Shown: positions 1 to 8,875, counted from the first letter of the stretch. The stretch is DNA of 64,000 nt from Candidatus Dietzia intestinipullorum (GCA_019119635.1 DWWP01000019.1:1-64000); one strand, 5' to 3'. Made by a program: numbers and translations. The notes: generated by a model from the letters alone, not told the origin.

Positions 1-774
1 TTCCTCCGCGGGATGGGCGTGACCGTGGACTTCGCCCCCTCGGTCGACGTGTCCGCCCAGCCCGACGGCGCCGTGATCGGGGACCGCTCCTTCTCCCCCG
101 ACCCCGCGCAGGTGGTCGCCTACGCCCGCGCGTTCGCCGCCGGCCTCTCCGACGCCGGGGTGACGCCCGTGTTCAAGCACTTCCCCGGGCACGGCAGCTC
201 CTCCGGGGACAGCCACCACGGCTCGGTGTCGGTCCCGCCCCTCGAGCACCTGGTGACCCACGATCTGCGGCCGTTCGCCGAGCTCGCCGAGACCCCGGGC
301 GCCGCCATGATGACGGGCCACCAGCAGGTCCCCGGACTCACCGACGTGGACCGCCCGGCCTCCCTCTCGCCCGCCGCCTACCGACTGCTCCGTGAGGGCC
401 ACGGATACGGCGCGAGGCCGTTCGACGGCGTGGTCTTCACCGACGATCTCTCCGGCATGCGCGCGGTCACCGACGGGTTCCCCCTGCCCCTGGCCGTCAC
501 GGAGGCGCTCCTCGCGGGGGCGGACTCGCCCCTGTGGATCACCACCGACGGACTGCCCGCCGTGCTCGACGCCGTCGAGCAGGCCGTGGCGACCGGCGTC
601 CTCACCCGCGACCAGTTGGACGCCTCGCTCGCGAGGATGGCCGCGCTCCGCGGGATCCCGGGCTGCCTGAGCGGCCCGATCACCACCTCGGCGGGCGACG
701 TCGGTTCACTCGCGGGCCCGTCCCCCTACCCGGACCTGCCGCCACGGCCGGGTCTGCCCGCCCTGCCCCGCTGA
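1..774 (+). CDS. Glycoside hydrolase family 3 N-terminal domain protein (NagZ-like beta-N-acetylhexosaminidase), 5' truncated by the window edge
   Basis: The reading frame is open from base 1, so the N-terminus lies outside the window. The visible part carries the GH3 hallmark KHFPGHG with a following SHHG segment. A later FTDDLSGM segment matches the region around the catalytic aspartate of GH3 N-acetylglucosaminidases. Known family members remove terminal N-acetylglucosamine from muropeptides or glycans during cell-wall recycling; mycobacterial LpqI is a relative. The C-terminus ends soon after the barrel, as expected for single-domain NagZ-type enzymes. The gene converges on the tag gene with only 22 bp between the stops. 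Whether it carries a lipoprotein signal cannot be seen here. Confidence 0.85.
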   Translation, partial: FLRGMGVTVDFAPSVDVSAQPDGAVIGDRSFSPDPAQVVAYARAFAAGLSDAGVTPVFKHFPGHGSSSGDSHHGSVSVPPLEHLVTHDLRPFAELAETPGAAMMTGHQQVPGLTDVDRPASLSPAAYRLLREGHGYGARPFDGVVFTDDLSGMRAVTDGFPLPLAVTEALLAGADSPLWITTDGLPAVLDAVEQAVATGVLTRDQLDASLARMAALRGIPGCLSGPITTSAGDVGSLAGPSPYPDLPPRPGLPALPR

Positions 775-796
775 CGCGTCCCGGCAGCGAGACCAC

Positions 797-1456
797 TCAG
801 CCGGTCGGCTCGCGGTCCCAGACCCCGGACGTGCCGCGCCGGTGCGAGTCCATCAGGTGCGTGTCGACCACGCCGATAGCCTCCATCAGCGCGAACATGG
901 TCACCGGGCCGACAAAGCGGAAGCCCCGGCGCTTGAGGTCGGCGGCCAGCGCGATCGACTCCGGCGAGCGGGTGGGCACCTCGTCCATCGTCCGCGGCTC
1001 CGGCGTGCGCTCGGGCCGGTGCGACCAGATGAGCGCACCCAGCCCGCCGTCCTCCCGCAGCGCCACCACCGCGCGCGCGTTGGCGATCGCGGCGTCGATC
1101 TTGCGTCGGTTGCGCACGATGCGGTCGTCGTTCATGAGCCGCTCCACGTCCGACTCGCCGAACCGGGCGACCGCATCCGGGGAGAAGCCGGCGAACGCGT
1201 CCCGGAACGCCGGGCGCTTGCGCAGGATGGTGGCCCAGCTCAGGCCAGACTGGAACCCCTCGAGAACGAGTCGCTCGAAGAGCCCCGCCTCGTCGTGGAC
1301 GGGCATACCCCACTCCGTGTCGTAATACTCGCGCAGGAGCGGGTCCCTGGCCGCCCACGGCGGGCGTCTTCGCCCGTCCTCGCACAGGACCGCGCCACCG
1401 GCGGCTTCCGTGCTGCTCGGCTGCCCGGTGCCGCCTCGGATGTCGTTCTCGCTCAT
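797..1456 (-). CDS. tag: DNA-3-methyladenine glycosylase I
   Basis: The 219-residue protein removes 3-methyladenine from alkylated DNA, the first step of base excision repair. The DPLLREYYDTEWG segment followed by FERLVLEGFQSGLSW is the Tag signature, and the ILRKRPAFRDAF, RNRRKI and FVGPVTMFALMEAIG blocks follow in family order. The first 35 or so residues are a variable Gly/Ser-rich extension. The start at 1456 is preferred over the in-frame upstream start at 1510 because an AGGAG Shine-Dalgarno lies 7 nt before it. An alkB homologue, another alkylation-repair gene, is about 14 kb away and not in the same operon. Confidence 0.93.
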   Translation of the reverse strand: MSENDIRGGTGQPSSTEAAGGAVLCEDGRRRPPWAARDPLLREYYDTEWGMPVHDEAGLFERLVLEGFQSGLSWATILRKRPAFRDAFAGFSPDAVARFGESDVERLMNDDRIVRNRRKIDAAIANARAVVALREDGGLGALIWSHRPERTPEPRTMDEVPTRSPESIALAADLKRRGFRFVGPVTMFALMEAIGVVDTHLMDSHRRGTSGVWDREPTG

Positions 1457-1522
1457 CTTCTTACTCCTCGTGTTCTGTCGGATCGCCGCTCGGGCGGTGA
1501 TCGCCGCCACCGTAGCGCCGGA

Positions 1523-2212
1523 TTACGACAGCACGCCGCTGAGCTGCACGATCCGCACGGCGGCGAGCCCCACGAGCGCGACCCCCACCACCAGCGTGAG
1601 GACGCGGCCGGCCACCCGCCCGTAGGCGAGGAAGACGTTGATCTTGGCGGTCGCGGCCGACACCGCGTTCACCCGGGACAGCGTGGTGATCAGGGCGACG
1701 CTCGGCAGGATCGCCACCACCGCGAAGAAGAAGATCTGCAGGAGCTTGACCCACCAGTGGGTCTCGGAGAACGAGATCAGCACCATGCCCGCGGCGAACG
1801 GGGCCGAGGTCCCGGACTGGATCACCCCCAGGGCGATCCCCGTGGCCATGATCCCGAAGCGCTGCAGCACGTTCTCGGTGATCGGGGCCTCGACGGACTC
1901 CTCCTTGGACTCGGCCGGGGCGCGCAGGCCCATCACCGTGATGACCAGCCCGATCACCCCCAGTGCGACCATCGCCCAGAGATTGTGGAACAGGGAGCGG
2001 ACGAACTCCTGGTTGTTGCCGATCACCCACACGGACACGACCGCCAGCAGCACGATCCCGCAGAACGCGCCGCCGGTGAAGCGTGCGGCCTTGGGAGCGA
2101 ACGCCCCGGGGCGCCCGACCGCGGCGAGCCACAGCCCTGCGATCACCGCGAAGGCCAGCAGGTTGATCGAGTCGATGGCCGCGAAGCCCAGCAGACTCAG
2201 GTAGTACTGCAC
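1523..2212 (-). CDS. Six-transmembrane-segment membrane protein, possibly GAP/LysE-like
   Basis: This 229-residue integral membrane protein has about six hydrophobic helices, near residues 5-30, 47-66, 77-97, 119-145, 160-184 and 203-222. A charged loop near residues 98-112 separates the first and second halves. The N-terminal segment with AAIDSINLLAF resembles the first helix of actinobacterial GAP/LysE-superfamily exporters, but I cannot confirm that assignment. Translation starts at a GTG preceded by a strong AGGAGG Shine-Dalgarno. It lies upstream of tag on the same strand, 66 bp away. Substrate and function are unknown. Confidence 0.75.
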   Translation of the reverse strand: MQYYLSLLGFAAIDSINLLAFAVIAGLWLAAVGRPGAFAPKAARFTGGAFCGIVLLAVVSVWVIGNNQEFVRSLFHNLWAMVALGVIGLVITVMGLRAPAESKEESVEAPITENVLQRFGIMATGIALGVIQSGTSAPFAAGMVLISFSETHWWVKLLQIFFFAVVAILPSVALITTLSRVNAVSAATAKINVFLAYGRVAGRVLTLVVGVALVGLAAVRIVQLSGVLS

Positions 2213-2291
2213 TTCGCCTCCTGCCTCTCCTCGCCCGGACCGGGCCCACGTGCCGTCGGGAGAACCCTACCGGCGTGGGCGCGGGCGCCTC

Positions 2292-3053
2292 TCACGTCAG
2301 TGCGTCGGTATCCGGGTGGCCGCTCGCCGCCTCGTCGTCGCCACCGGGGCCGCCCTCGTCGTCGTCCCCTCCCCGGCGAGGTCGACCGAACACCGACCTC
2401 TCGCGCCGCCGGCGCGCGTCGAACCCCCGGACGCTCCACCCGCGCACCGGCGCGGGGACGCGCCACTGCAGGTGCCACGAGGTCATGCGGAAGGCGAAGG
2501 CGAAACCGGCCAGGGCCACCGCGGCGACCGGGCCCCACCAGTCGCCGTAGACCGCCAGCGCCGTGAGGGACGCACCGGTGAACGCGGGGATCACGTAGAG
2601 GTCGGAGCCGTTGAACACGGCCGGGATCTCGTTGGCCACCACATCGCGCATGAGCCCGCCGCCGGCCGCGGTGATCACCCCCAGCAGGATCGCGGACGCC
2701 ACCGGCATGCCGTGGTCGAGGGCCCGGGCGGTGCCGAACGTGCAGAACACCCCCAGCCCCATGGCGTCGAACGTGACGATCAACGTCCGGACCCGGTGCA
2801 GCACCGACCCCAGCAGGTAGACCGCGGCGGCGGCGATGAGCGGCGGCAGCAGGTAGACGGGGGTGGAGAGCGCGAGCGGGGTGACCCCGAGCAACACGTC
2901 GCGGATGAGGCCGCCGCCGAGGCCCGCCAGCAGTCCCAGGACCAGACCGCCGGTGATGTCGATGTCCCTGCGCGCCGCCAGCAGACTCCCGGACAGTGCG
3001 AAGAAGAACACGCCGAGCAGATCGAACCACAGCACCAGGGGCGAGGCCTCCAT
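2292..3053 (-). CDS. TRIC/UPF0126 family membrane protein (trimeric intracellular cation channel-like)
   Basis: The protein has 253 residues with seven predicted membrane helices arranged as two three-helix repeats plus one. Each repeat carries the family motif, GGGLIRD near residue 47 and GGGLMRD near residue 133. Bacterial relatives of this UPF0126 (YicG-like) family form potassium-permeable trimeric channels. The C-terminal 50 residues after the last helix are charged and variable, rich in Arg, Asp and Gly, and lack a recognisable domain. It lies 9 bp after the gtrA-like gene on the same strand, so the two are probably co-transcribed. The physiological ion is not visible from sequence. Confidence 0.9.
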   Translation of the reverse strand: MEASPLVLWFDLLGVFFFALSGSLLAARRDIDITGGLVLGLLAGLGGGLIRDVLLGVTPLALSTPVYLLPPLIAAAAVYLLGSVLHRVRTLIVTFDAMGLGVFCTFGTARALDHGMPVASAILLGVITAAGGGLMRDVVANEIPAVFNGSDLYVIPAFTGASLTALAVYGDWWGPVAAVALAGFAFAFRMTSWHLQWRVPAPVRGWSVRGFDARRRRERSVFGRPRRGGDDDEGGPGGDDEAASGHPDTDALT

Positions 3054-3062
3054 GTCCCGCCC

Positions 3063-3632
3063 CTACGTCACCGAAGTCGGCTGGACGGTGCGCTGGTGGT
3101 GGCGGCTCCGGACCGCGCGGAACGTCCAGAGCTTGTTGACGATGAAGTTGATCGGCATGGTGATGACGATCGTGAACAGCTGGCCCCAGTACTCACGGGA
3201 GTGGATCCCGGCGTCCTCGTGCCACAGGGGTTCCGGCAGGTAGAGGGGCGAGGTGGGGTTGGTGAAGGTGAGTTTGATAAAGATGCCCGCGGCTGCCGCC
3301 ACCGACCCCACCAGCAGGAACGGCCAGAACTCGTGCCAGAACGGCGCCTTGTGCCCCTTGCCGAACGTCCAGTGCCGGTTGAGCAGGAAGTTGTAGAGGT
3401 TCGCCACGAGGAAGGCGACGATCCACACCAGCGTGGTGAAGCGGAAGTTGAACTCGGTCCCCGGGAACGGGAACAGGATGTCCTGGGCGTTCTGGGTGCC
3501 GCCGTTGGCCTTGTTCATCACGACCGTGACGATCATGTTGACGACCATCCCGGAGCCGCCGACGATCCCGAACATGAGGAACTGTCTCGCGCCGTTGCGG
3601 TAACCGCGTGGCGCGCCAGGAGCCGGGTTCAC
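3063..3632 (-). CDS. GtrA family membrane protein
   Basis: This 189-residue protein has the four-helix GtrA fold. The opening helix, with RQFLMFGIVGGSGMVVN, and the last helix with INFIVNKLWTF, are typical. GtrA proteins are thought to flip or present polyprenyl-linked sugars for surface glycan modification, in mycobacteria in connection with arabinogalactan. The insertion between helices 1 and 2, with an ALA/GGTQNAQD-type loop, is long. Translation starts at a GTG. It is the first gene of a probable two-gene unit with the TRIC-like gene. No glycosyltransferase partner lies next to it. Confidence 0.88.
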   Translation of the reverse strand: MNPAPGAPRGYRNGARQFLMFGIVGGSGMVVNMIVTVVMNKANGGTQNAQDILFPFPGTEFNFRFTTLVWIVAFLVANLYNFLLNRHWTFGKGHKAPFWHEFWPFLLVGSVAAAAGIFIKLTFTNPTSPLYLPEPLWHEDAGIHSREYWGQLFTIVITMPINFIVNKLWTFRAVRSRHHQRTVQPTSVT

Positions 3633-3643
3633 ACCGACCCACT

Positions 3644-4717
3644 CTAGGCCCAGACGGCGCCGTGACCCTCCGGGACCCGCTCGGACGGTTCGACAATCGG
3701 CCCCGGGGCGGTGCCGTCGCCGAAGGGCCGGCCGCCCAGTTCCTCACGGTGGTGCGGGCTGAGCAGGCCGCTCAGGTCCGGCCCCGAGGGGACGACGCCG
3801 GTGGGGTTCACGTCGCGGTGGACGTTGTAGTAGTGCTCCTTGATCTGCGGGAAGTCGCAGGTGTCGCCGAAGCCGGGCGTCTGGAACAGGTCCCGCAGGT
3901 AGCCCCACAGCGCGGGCATCTCGGTGATCTTCTGCCGGTTGGCCTTGAAGTGCCCGTGGTAGACGGCGTCAAAGCGCACGAGGGTGGTGAACAGCCGGAT
4001 GTCGGCGGCGGTGATGGTCTCGCCCACCAGGTAGCGGCGCGTGCTCAGCCGCTCCTCGAGGCAGTCCAGCGAGGCCCACAGTTCGTCGTAGGCCTGCTCG
4101 TACGGGCCCTGCTCGGCCGCGAACCCGCAGCGGTACACGCCGTTGTTGACCGTGGGGTAGATCCACGAGTCCAGCTCGTCGATCTCGTCGCGGTGCGCCT
4201 CCGGATAGAGGTCCGGGGCGCCGTCGCGGTGGAAGTCGGTCCACTCGGTGAGCAGGTCGAAGTTGAGCTTCTGGTACGCGTTGGTCACCACGGAGGTGGT
4301 GGGCAGATCCACCAGCGCGGGGACGGTGATGCCACGCGGATAGTCGGGGATGCGGTTGAAATACGCGGTCTGCAGACGGTGCAGGCCGGTGACCGGGTCC
4401 TTCTCGTCCGGATCGAGGTCGAAGACCCACGAGTTGACGTCGTGGGTCGGGCCGGCCAGGCCCATGGAGATGGCATCCTCCAGGCCCATGAGCCGCCGGA
4501 CGATGATGGTGCGGCTGGCCCACGGGCACGCGCGAGCGGCCATGAGCCGGTAGCGCCCGGCCTCCACGGGCCAGCGCATCTCGCCGATCTTCTCGCCGAC
4601 CGGGTCCGAGCCGGGCTCCAGATCCTTGGCCATCCGGTCGTTGATGTAGGTGGCGTCGCGGACGAACTCACCGTCCGTGGACGCGTTCTGCGCGGGCGTG
4701 AAGTCGTTGTCCGCCAT
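3644..4717 (-). CDS. Xi-class glutathione S-transferase-like reductase (S-glutathionyl-hydroquinone reductase family)
   Basis: The 357-residue protein matches the YqjG/ECM4 family. The active-site motif ACPWASR lies near residue 60 and the C-terminal helical GST domain includes LVGETITAADIRLFTTLVRFD. Known members reductively remove a thiol from glutathionyl-hydroquinones through the Cys of CPWA. Actinobacteria normally use mycothiol instead of glutathione, so the natural co-substrate here is probably mycothiol or another thiol; that is inference. An AGGAGG Shine-Dalgarno supports the start at 4717, although the frame stays open far upstream. The next gene is divergent across 174 bp. Confidence 0.9.
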   Translation of the reverse strand: MADNDFTPAQNASTDGEFVRDATYINDRMAKDLEPGSDPVGEKIGEMRWPVEAGRYRLMAARACPWASRTIIVRRLMGLEDAISMGLAGPTHDVNSWVFDLDPDEKDPVTGLHRLQTAYFNRIPDYPRGITVPALVDLPTTSVVTNAYQKLNFDLLTEWTDFHRDGAPDLYPEAHRDEIDELDSWIYPTVNNGVYRCGFAAEQGPYEQAYDELWASLDCLEERLSTRRYLVGETITAADIRLFTTLVRFDAVYHGHFKANRQKITEMPALWGYLRDLFQTPGFGDTCDFPQIKEHYYNVHRDVNPTGVVPSGPDLSGLLSPHHREELGGRPFGDGTAPGPIVEPSERVPEGHGAVWA

Positions 4718-4891
4718 GGGGGCCTCCTGGGTCGATGCGGGCGCGCCTGGGGTGCGGGCCGACGATCGGCACGTATTTGATTGACGCGTCACCAACCATA
4801 CCCGGCCCGACGGCCTCAGGCTAGCCCCGTCGTCTGAATCCGAGCCTGACGTTCTCGGTGACCCCGCCGGCACCTGTGCCACCCTTGACCC

Positions 4892-5926
4892 ATGGACTCC
4901 GCGCACGTCGACGACGTCCCGACCCGCTACGCAGAATTCGCGCAGTTCGAGGTCCGCGGCCGCACCCCCGTCTACCTCGCGTGGGCCCGCGGCCTCGCCG
5001 ACGACCCGGCCACGTGCGCGCTCCTCGAGCGACTGCCCCGCATCAAGCGGCAGCCCGTCCTGGTGTTCGCCGCCGCCCGGCACGCCGGCGCCCCCGAGAC
5101 CGAGGACTACGCGGCCTTCCGGGACTTCCTCCACGCCCACTGGGCCGAGATCGAGCAGATCGCGCTCACCCACTCCACGCAGACCAACGAGGCCAAGCGC
5201 TGCGCGGTGCTGCTGCCGTTCCTGTCGATGCTGCCCGGACCGCTCTCGCTGGTCGAGATGGGCGCCTCCGCCGGACTGTGCCTCTATCCGGACCGCTACG
5301 CCTACCGCTACACCCTCGACGGCGGCGCGGTGCGGGAGCTGCAGCCGCCGCCGGGGCCCGCGACCGCACCGGCCGCCACCGCCCCGGTCCTGGCCTGCGA
5401 CCTGCGCGACGGCGTACCCGCACCGCGCGCCCTGCCCAAGGTGGTGCACCGCGGCGGCGTCGACCTGTCCCCGATCGACCCGGCCGACCCCGACTCGCGC
5501 GCCTGGCTGCACAGCCTCATCTGGCCCGGCCAGCAGACCGAGCGCGGTCCACGACTGGACGCCGCGCTCGACATCGCCGCCGCCGACCCACCGCAGATCC
5601 TGGCCGGGGATCTGGTGGAGCGGGTCGCCGACGCCGTGGCCGCCTGCCCCGCCGGCTCCACCCCCGTCGTGTTCCACACCGCCGTCCTCGGCTATCTCGA
5701 GCCGCCGGAGCGCGCCGAGTTCGTCCGCCGCGTCACCGAGCTGGGCCGAGACACCGGCGCGGTGTGGATCTCGGTCGAGGGCATCACGCTGCTGCCGGAC
5801 GTCGCCGAGCAGGTCCCGGCCGGGATCCGCAGACACAAGGGGATCTTCGTGGTCTCCGTGGGGGGCCGGCCGCTGGCCACCGCGCACGGTCACGGCGACT
5901 GGGTGCGCGCGCTCGACCCCGACTGA
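4892..5926 (+). CDS. DUF2332 domain protein
   Basis: The protein has 344 residues with the DUF2332 pattern. It opens with RYAEFAQFEVRGRTPVYLAWA and contains the glycine-rich LVEMGASAGLCLYPDRYAY segment, followed by an Asp-Pro-rich central block and a VVFHTAVLGYL motif. The glycine motif with a following acidic region resembles a SAM-binding Rossmann fold, so a methyltransferase-like activity is possible but unproven for this family. A CACCCT box at 4880-4885 sits 6 nt before the ATG without a Shine-Dalgarno, suggesting leaderless initiation. It is a single gene; a tandem repeat lies downstream. Confidence 0.85.
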   Translation: MDSAHVDDVPTRYAEFAQFEVRGRTPVYLAWARGLADDPATCALLERLPRIKRQPVLVFAAARHAGAPETEDYAAFRDFLHAHWAEIEQIALTHSTQTNEAKRCAVLLPFLSMLPGPLSLVEMGASAGLCLYPDRYAYRYTLDGGAVRELQPPPGPATAPAATAPVLACDLRDGVPAPRALPKVVHRGGVDLSPIDPADPDSRAWLHSLIWPGQQTERGPRLDAALDIAAADPPQILAGDLVERVADAVAACPAGSTPVVFHTAVLGYLEPPERAEFVRRVTELGRDTGAVWISVEGITLLPDVAEQVPAGIRRHKGIFVVSVGGRPLATAHGHGDWVRALDPD

Positions 5927-6064
5927 CGCGACCGGCGCCGCCCGCGCCGCCCGCGCCGGAAAGGTTATGCACTCTGGCGGTCGACACCAGCCCGCTTAGG
6001 GTCCGCACGGTCGACCATGACAGTGCACAACCTCCGCAGCCGCCCGATTTGCCGCATAGGCGCC

Positions 6065-6148
6065 CCGGCTGCAGGGGTGCGGGGTGGGTCCGGCTGCGGG
6101 GGTGCGGGGTGGGCCCGACTGCAGGGGCGCGGGGTGGGCCCGGCGGCG
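6065..6148 (+). repeat. 25-bp tandem repeat, three copies plus a partial fourth
   Basis: Copies lie at 6065-6089, 6090-6114 and 6115-6139, with about 10 bases of a fourth at 6140-6148. The unit begins CCGGCTGCAGGGG and ends TGCGGGGTGGG, with one to three changes between copies. The array is strongly G-rich on the plus strand. It fills the gap between the DUF2332 gene and the PIG-L gene and stops about 30 bp before the GTG start of the latter. A period of 25 is not a multiple of three, so it is unlikely to be coding. Confidence 0.85.
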
Positions 6149-6176
6149 GAGACGTCGATCGGGGCACACTGGCTAC

Positions 6177-7004
6177 GTGTCCACCATCGTGTTCTTCCAC
6201 GCCCATCCCGACGACGAGACCTCGCAGACCGCCGGCATGATGACGCTGGCCGCCCGTCGGGGGCACCGCGTCGTCACAGTCTTCGCCACCGACGGCGACC
6301 ACGGCCAGCGCCCCGAGCACCTCGGCCCGGACGGCGACCTGGTCGAGCACCGTCGCGGGGAGGCCGAGGCGGCGGGCAGGGTCCTCGGCACCGCGCGCAT
6401 CGACTGGCTGCGCTACCGCGACTCCGGCATGACCGGCTGGGCCCAGAACGACGACCCTCGGAGCCTGCACCGGGCCGACACCGACGACGCCGCCGCCCGC
6501 CTCGCCCGGATCCTCGACCGCGAGGACGCCGACGTCCTGGTCGGCTACGACCCCCACGGCAACTACGGCCACCCCGACCACCTGGCCGTGCACCGCATCG
6601 GCACCCGCGCCGTCGAACTCGCCGCCCGGCGGCCGCGACTGCTGGAGGCCAGCACCAACCGCGACGCCCAGGCCCGGATGCTCGACGACCCCGCCGTGAG
6701 CGAGCTCTTCGACCAGCTCGCCTCGGCCGGCTCCGACGTCGCCGAGATCCGCGAGATGATCCTCACCGGTGACGACGGGCAGCCGATCGGGGTGGCCGAG
6801 TCCGAGCTCGCGTGGGCGATCGAGCTGCCCGACGACGTGATCGACACCAAGCGCCGGTCAATGGAGTGCCACGCCAGCCAGACCAGCGACATCGGGCTGA
6901 TGCTCGCGCTGCCCCGGCCCGTCTACGCCCTCGCCTTCGGCACCGAGTACCTCCTCGAGCCCGGGCTCGACCAGCCCATGACCCGGGCCTGGCCCTTCGA
7001 CTGA
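6177..7004 (+). CDS. PIG-L/LmbE family deacetylase
   Basis: This 275-residue zinc-dependent N-acetyl-sugar deacetylase-like protein has the N-terminal metal motif AHPDDET (residues 9-15) and the distal GNYGHPDH motif near residue 129. Family members deacetylate GlcNAc-containing small molecules; MshB and Mca of mycothiol metabolism are actinobacterial examples. The sequence around the motifs does not clearly match MshB or Mca, so the substrate is open. The GTG at 6177 is chosen because CACACT at 6165-6170 lies 6 nt upstream as a possible leaderless -10 and because the protein then begins directly at the first beta strand. It converges on ectC. Confidence 0.85.
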   Translation: MSTIVFFHAHPDDETSQTAGMMTLAARRGHRVVTVFATDGDHGQRPEHLGPDGDLVEHRRGEAEAAGRVLGTARIDWLRYRDSGMTGWAQNDDPRSLHRADTDDAAARLARILDREDADVLVGYDPHGNYGHPDHLAVHRIGTRAVELAARRPRLLEASTNRDAQARMLDDPAVSELFDQLASAGSDVAEIREMILTGDDGQPIGVAESELAWAIELPDDVIDTKRRSMECHASQTSDIGLMLALPRPVYALAFGTEYLLEPGLDQPMTRAWPFD

Positions 7005-7069
7005 ACGCGCCTCGACTCCCCTCGCCGGCGGTCGCAGACGGCACCGACAGACGCCCCCGAAGACGACGA

Positions 7070-7131
7070 CGCCCGCCGACCCCTCGGGGTGCGGCGGGCG
7101 GTGTCACCGGGTCGGCCCGCGGGCCGACCCG
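7070..7131. terminator. Double hairpin between convergent PIG-L and ectC genes
   Basis: Two adjacent perfect stem-loops are visible. The first pairs CGCCCGCCG at 7070-7078 with its complement at 7092-7100. The second is a perfect 24-bp palindrome at 7108-7131 with half-site CGGGTCGGCCCG. The second lies 6 bp beyond the ectC stop. Position and symmetry fit a bidirectional terminator for both converging genes. There is no T-tract, as is common in GC-rich actinobacteria. Confidence 0.75.
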
Positions 7132-7137
7132 GGAGCC

Positions 7138-7560
7138 TTACTTCTCGCGGACGACCGAGCCGTCTTCCTGCAGGCGCAGGAGCGGGTAGATGCCGTTCTC
7201 GTCGTGGTTCTCATCGCCCACGACGGGCGGGTTGAAGACGCAGAGCATCTGCATCTCCTCCTCCACGATCACCTGGTGCTTCTCGTTGCCGTCGAGCAGG
7301 TACATCGAGCCCGCCGCGAGCGGGTACTCCTTGTCGTTGGTCAGGTCCCGCAGGGTGCCCTTGCCGCGGGTCAGCCAGACGGCCTCGATGTGGTTGGCGT
7401 AGTGGAAGTCGTTGGTGGTGCCGGCAGCGATGGTGGTCTCGTGGAACGAGAACCCCACCCGGTCGTCGGCCAGCACGATGCGCTTGGACTCCCAGTTGCC
7501 GTTGTTGCCCTTGATGTGGCGATCGGTGTCGGTGATCTCTGCGGTGGAACGGACGATCAT
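7138..7560 (-). CDS. ectC: L-ectoine synthase
   Basis: The 140-residue cupin-fold enzyme cyclises N-gamma-acetyl-L-2,4-diaminobutyrate to ectoine, the last step of ectoine synthesis. The family blocks FSFHETTIAAGTTNDFHYANHIEAVW, split by the metal-binding cupin positions, and DGNEKHQVIVEEEMQMLCVFNPP are present, and the length is standard. A GAGGAGG Shine-Dalgarno precedes the ATG. It is the last gene of ectABC, 31 bp after ectB. It is followed immediately by a strong hairpin, and no ectD hydroxylase gene is adjacent. Confidence 0.97.
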   Translation of the reverse strand: MIVRSTAEITDTDRHIKGNNGNWESKRIVLADDRVGFSFHETTIAAGTTNDFHYANHIEAVWLTRGKGTLRDLTNDKEYPLAAGSMYLLDGNEKHQVIVEEEMQMLCVFNPPVVGDENHDENGIYPLLRLQEDGSVVREK

Positions 7561-7591
7561 GCGGTGCCTCCTCGGCGGGGATGGGTGGGGA

Positions 7592-8875
7592 TCAGGCGTA
7601 CTCGGCGGCCAGCACGTGGTCGACGGCCTCGTAGCAGATCTCGATGCCGCGGTCGCGCTCCTCGTCCGTCAGGGTGAGCGGCGCCAGGAACTTGACCACC
7701 TCGTCGCTCGGGCCGGCGGTCTCGACCAGCAGCTTGTTGTCGAAGCACCGCTGCATGGTCTTGTCGGCGAGCTCCGGGTTGTCGATGAAGGCGATGCCGA
7801 ACGCCATCCCGCGCCCGCGCAGCTCGAGCTTGCCCTCGTACTTGTAGACCAGCGGCGAGAACCGCTCCCGCAGGATCCGGCCGTTCTCGAGGGTCTTGTT
7901 CTGGAGCTTGTCGTCGGACCAGAACTTGCGCAGGGCCAGCTCGGCGGTCACGAACGCCATGTTGTTACCGCGGAACGTGCCGTTGTGCTCGCCCGGCGTC
8001 CAGGTGTCGAGGTCCTTACGGAACAGGGTGACGGCCAGCGGCAGGCCGTAGCCGCCGATCGACTTGGACAACGTGACGATGTCCGGCTTGATGCCGGCGA
8101 ACTCGAACGAGAAGAACTCGCCCGTGCGGCCGCAGCCCATCTGGACGTCGTCGATGATCAGCAGGATCTCGTGCCGCTCACACAGCTCGGAGAGGGCCTG
8201 CAGCCACTCGGCGCGGGCGGCGTTGATGCCGCCCTCGCCCTGGACGCACTCGACGATCACGGCCGCCGGGCGGTTCATGCCCGAGCCCGAGTCCAGGAGC
8301 ACGCGCTCCATCCACTGGAAGTCCTCGGTGACGCCGCCGAAGTAGTTGTCGTACGGCATCGGAGTCGCGTGGACGAGCGGGATGCCCGCGCCGGCGCGCT
8401 TCATCGAGTTACCCGTCACGGACAGTGAACCGAGGGTCATGCCGTGGAACGAGTTGGTAAAGTTGATGATGGCCTCACGGCCGGTGACCTTGCGGGCCAG
8501 CTTCAGGGCCGACTCGACCGCGTTGGTCCCGGTGGGCCCGGGGAACATGACCTTGTAGTCCAGCCCGCGCGGCTCGAGGATCGTCGAGGAGAAGGTCTCC
8601 AGGAACTTCCGCTTGGCCACCGTGTACTTGTCGAGCGAGTGGGTGATGCCGTCGCGCTCGATGTACTCCAGCAGCGCGGCCTTCATGTCGTCGTCGTTGT
8701 GCCCGTAGTTGAGCGCACCGGCGCCGCCGAAGAAGTCCGTGTACTCCTCGCCGTCGACGGTGGTGATGGTCGCGCCCTTGGAGGTGTCGAACACCGCCGG
8801 CCAGTTGCGCGAATAGCTCCGGACCTCGGACTCGCGTTCCGAGAAAATCGAGATGTCGTGCGTGGGTTCGGTCAT
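7592..8875 (-). CDS. ectB: Diaminobutyrate--2-oxoglutarate transaminase
   Basis: This 427-residue class III PLP aminotransferase converts aspartate-4-semialdehyde to L-2,4-diaminobutyrate with glutamate as amino donor, the first committed step to ectoine. Visible motifs include the FFGGAGALNYGHN start, GPTGTNAVESALKLARKVTGR, the VECVQGEGG stretch, LLIIDDVQMGCGRTG and the PLP lysine in TLSKSIGGYG. The length is standard for EctB. It sits between ectA (47-bp gap) and ectC (31-bp gap) on one strand, so the three genes form a single operon. Confidence 0.97.
   Translation of the reverse strand: MTEPTHDISIFSERESEVRSYSRNWPAVFDTSKGATITTVDGEEYTDFFGGAGALNYGHNDDDMKAALLEYIERDGITHSLDKYTVAKRKFLETFSSTILEPRGLDYKVMFPGPTGTNAVESALKLARKVTGREAIINFTNSFHGMTLGSLSVTGNSMKRAGAGIPLVHATPMPYDNYFGGVTEDFQWMERVLLDSGSGMNRPAAVIVECVQGEGGINAARAEWLQALSELCERHEILLIIDDVQMGCGRTGEFFSFEFAGIKPDIVTLSKSIGGYGLPLAVTLFRKDLDTWTPGEHNGTFRGNNMAFVTAELALRKFWSDDKLQNKTLENGRILRERFSPLVYKYEGKLELRGRGMAFGIAFIDNPELADKTMQRCFDNKLLVETAGPSDEVVKFLAPLTLTDEERDRGIEICYEAVDHVLAAEYA

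Noticed and set aside
6177-7004. Assignment of the PIG-L protein as mycothiol enzyme MshB or Mca
   Set aside because: The metal motifs are those of the whole family, and the surrounding sequence does not match the MshB/Mca regions I know; no mycothiol genes are adjacent.
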